The notes under the pieces are model-generated. The model did no database searches, was not told the origin of the DNA, and worked only from the letters and a program-made list of their open reading frames with translations. DNA of 64,000 nucleotides, from NCBI RefSeq assembly GCF_004027225.2, contig NC_044277.2:102169725-102233724 (forward strand), given 5' to 3'. The number at the start of each line of letters is the position of its first letter. Positions within the stretch are counted from its first letter, which is position 1. This document shows, piece after piece, positions 50,110 to 64,000 of the stretch. The position numbers and the translations under genes were made by a program. The DNA is from Strigops habroptila. Taxonomy: Eukaryota; Chordata; Aves; Psittaciformes; Psittacidae.

Positions 50110-50216
50110 GGAAGAAGTGCCCATCCCAGGGGCAGGAGAGGACCTGCACGCCCCCAGTGCAGCACAAGGACAGAGGGATAGAGTTTTACTTTTCTCGCAG
50201 GAAAGATGCATGGTGA
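50110..50216 (+). pseudogene. CRY-DASH: CRY-DASH last exon, apparent frameshift before the C-terminal motif
   Basis: The expected acceptor is 'tctgccgcag' ending at 50109. Phase 0 from exon 13 gives GRSAHPRGRRGPARP and then TAG at 50179. The conserved DASH tail, DRGIEFYFSRRKDAW, is present in another frame and ends at TGA 50214-50216. One base missing from the C5 run (50151-50155) would account for the switch. Alternatives are a phase-0 acceptor at 50114 or 50129, which keeps the tail without any mutation, or an unseen small exon. Confidence 0.65.
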
Positions 50217-63410
<13,194 letters not shown>

Positions 63411-64000
63411 TGCAAAGTCACAAGAGCAAGGTGTTCTTCTGCACTCTATCCTGGCTGTGCCTTCGGGCCGCGATGTCCTTCATGCAGGGTCTTGAACCAC
63501 TTCAGAGGCTGGATTCTTGCAGTCAGTGTTTGGAGCCTGCGACCGGGAGCAAATAATTTTCTCTTGCACTTCTTCATAACTCGGAGGGGGAAATAAAGCA
63601 ACTGTGTGGCTGTTCCTGCTCAAGTCAGTGAGCATCCAGCATTTCGTGTAGCAAGCACTTTCACTGAAAATACAGAAAATAGATGTTTGAAGACTGTCTA
63701 ATACAAGAAGGCTCTATTGTGAACATTTAACAAGCCCTCAGAGCCTCAAACAGCAGGCTTTCTTAAACAAGTATTTCTTATTATTTTAAAAGCTGTTTAA
63801 TGGCTATAGTAATGTTTAAGTTTTGAAATTCCATGAAATCCCGCGGCTGCCTGGTGATCTGCAGGAACTGAGCTGTCAGACTTAGTTTCTTGCTCTGTGA
63901 ATGGCCAGTGCCACGAGAATGGCTGGTTTCAGCAGGGAGGCCCAGCCTGCCCCGCTGCTGGGCAGCACCGGGGGAACCCCTCTATAGGCAGTCCCTGGCT
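63411..64000 (+). other. MYD88: MYD88 3' UTR and downstream flank
   Basis: An AATAAA signal lies at 63592-63597, about 180 bp after the stop codon, and is the likely proximal poly(A) site. Nothing else is recognised to the end of the window. Confidence 0.6.
63592..63597 (+). terminator. MYD88: Candidate poly(A) signal of MYD88
   Basis: Canonical AATAAA hexamer. The transcript end could also be further downstream. Confidence 0.6.

Larger units (their letters stand above)
29497..50216 (+). pseudogene. CRY-DASH: Cryptochrome-DASH (photolyase family), 14 exons, two in-frame stops
   Basis: The spliced reading matches the DASH branch of the cryptochrome/photolyase family, flavoproteins that bind FAD and usually a folate antenna and repair cyclobutane dimers mainly in single-stranded DNA. 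The N-terminal alpha/beta domain is in exons 1-4; the FAD domain is in exons 6-13, with recognisable blocks [45 protein letters not shown] and VTAPEWSRY. Exons 1-13 total 1461 nt (487 codons), with compatible phases and GT-AG introns throughout. Exon 8 has TGA at codon 268 and TAG at codon 280, both flanked by conserved sequence. The last exon also seems frame-shifted. I therefore call it a probable unitary pseudogene. A protein made by skipping exon 8 cannot be excluded. MYD88 starts about 1.3 kb downstream. Confidence 0.85.

Overview
The window looks like bird genomic DNA. It carries many CR1 LINE 3' ends (typical of birds), a solo retroviral LTR that resembles a type common in modern bird genomes, compact GC-rich CpG-island promoters, and vertebrate genes split by GT-AG introns. 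Most open reading frames here are chance translations of introns, repeats and CpG islands. Two multi-exon genes can be read exon by exon, both on the + strand, plus one probable promoter and first exon on the - strand. Family comparisons are from memory of the families; no search was run.

Layout. Positions 1-16503 hold no recognisable coding exon. A CpG island at about 15480-16830 contains a probable non-coding first exon on the - strand with a consensus splice donor at 16503, so the left quarter is probably the first intron of an unidentified leftward gene. Positions 16830-29100 are intergenic, with CR1 copies and a strong hairpin. A second CpG island (29170-29580) starts a cryptochrome-DASH gene whose 14 exons run to 50216 with every intron phase compatible up to exon 13. 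A third CpG island (51240-52100) starts MYD88, with five exons from 51544 to 63410 encoding an intact 309-residue protein (death domain, intermediate domain, TIR domain). Its poly(A) signal follows at 63592.

The main observation is that the CRY-DASH locus is broken in a very localised way. Exon 8 (38425-38514) has intact splice sites and strongly family-like sequence but contains two in-frame stop codons, TGA at 38450 and TAG at 38486. The other upstream exons are fully open. Exon 8 is 90 nt and skipping it joins exon 7 to exon 9 in frame. In the last exon, the straightforward splice reads into a stop just before the family's conserved C-terminal motif, which sits in another frame; one missing C in a C5 run would explain this. 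The locus is therefore either a young unitary pseudogene or a gene that now skips exon 8.

MYD88 is the adaptor linking Toll-like and IL-1 receptors to IRAK kinases. Its exon 2 (132 nt, encodes the intermediate domain) lies between two CR1 copies in opposite orientation, an arrangement that could favour exon 2 skipping. No CRISPR array, operon, tRNA, rRNA or prokaryotic system was seen.
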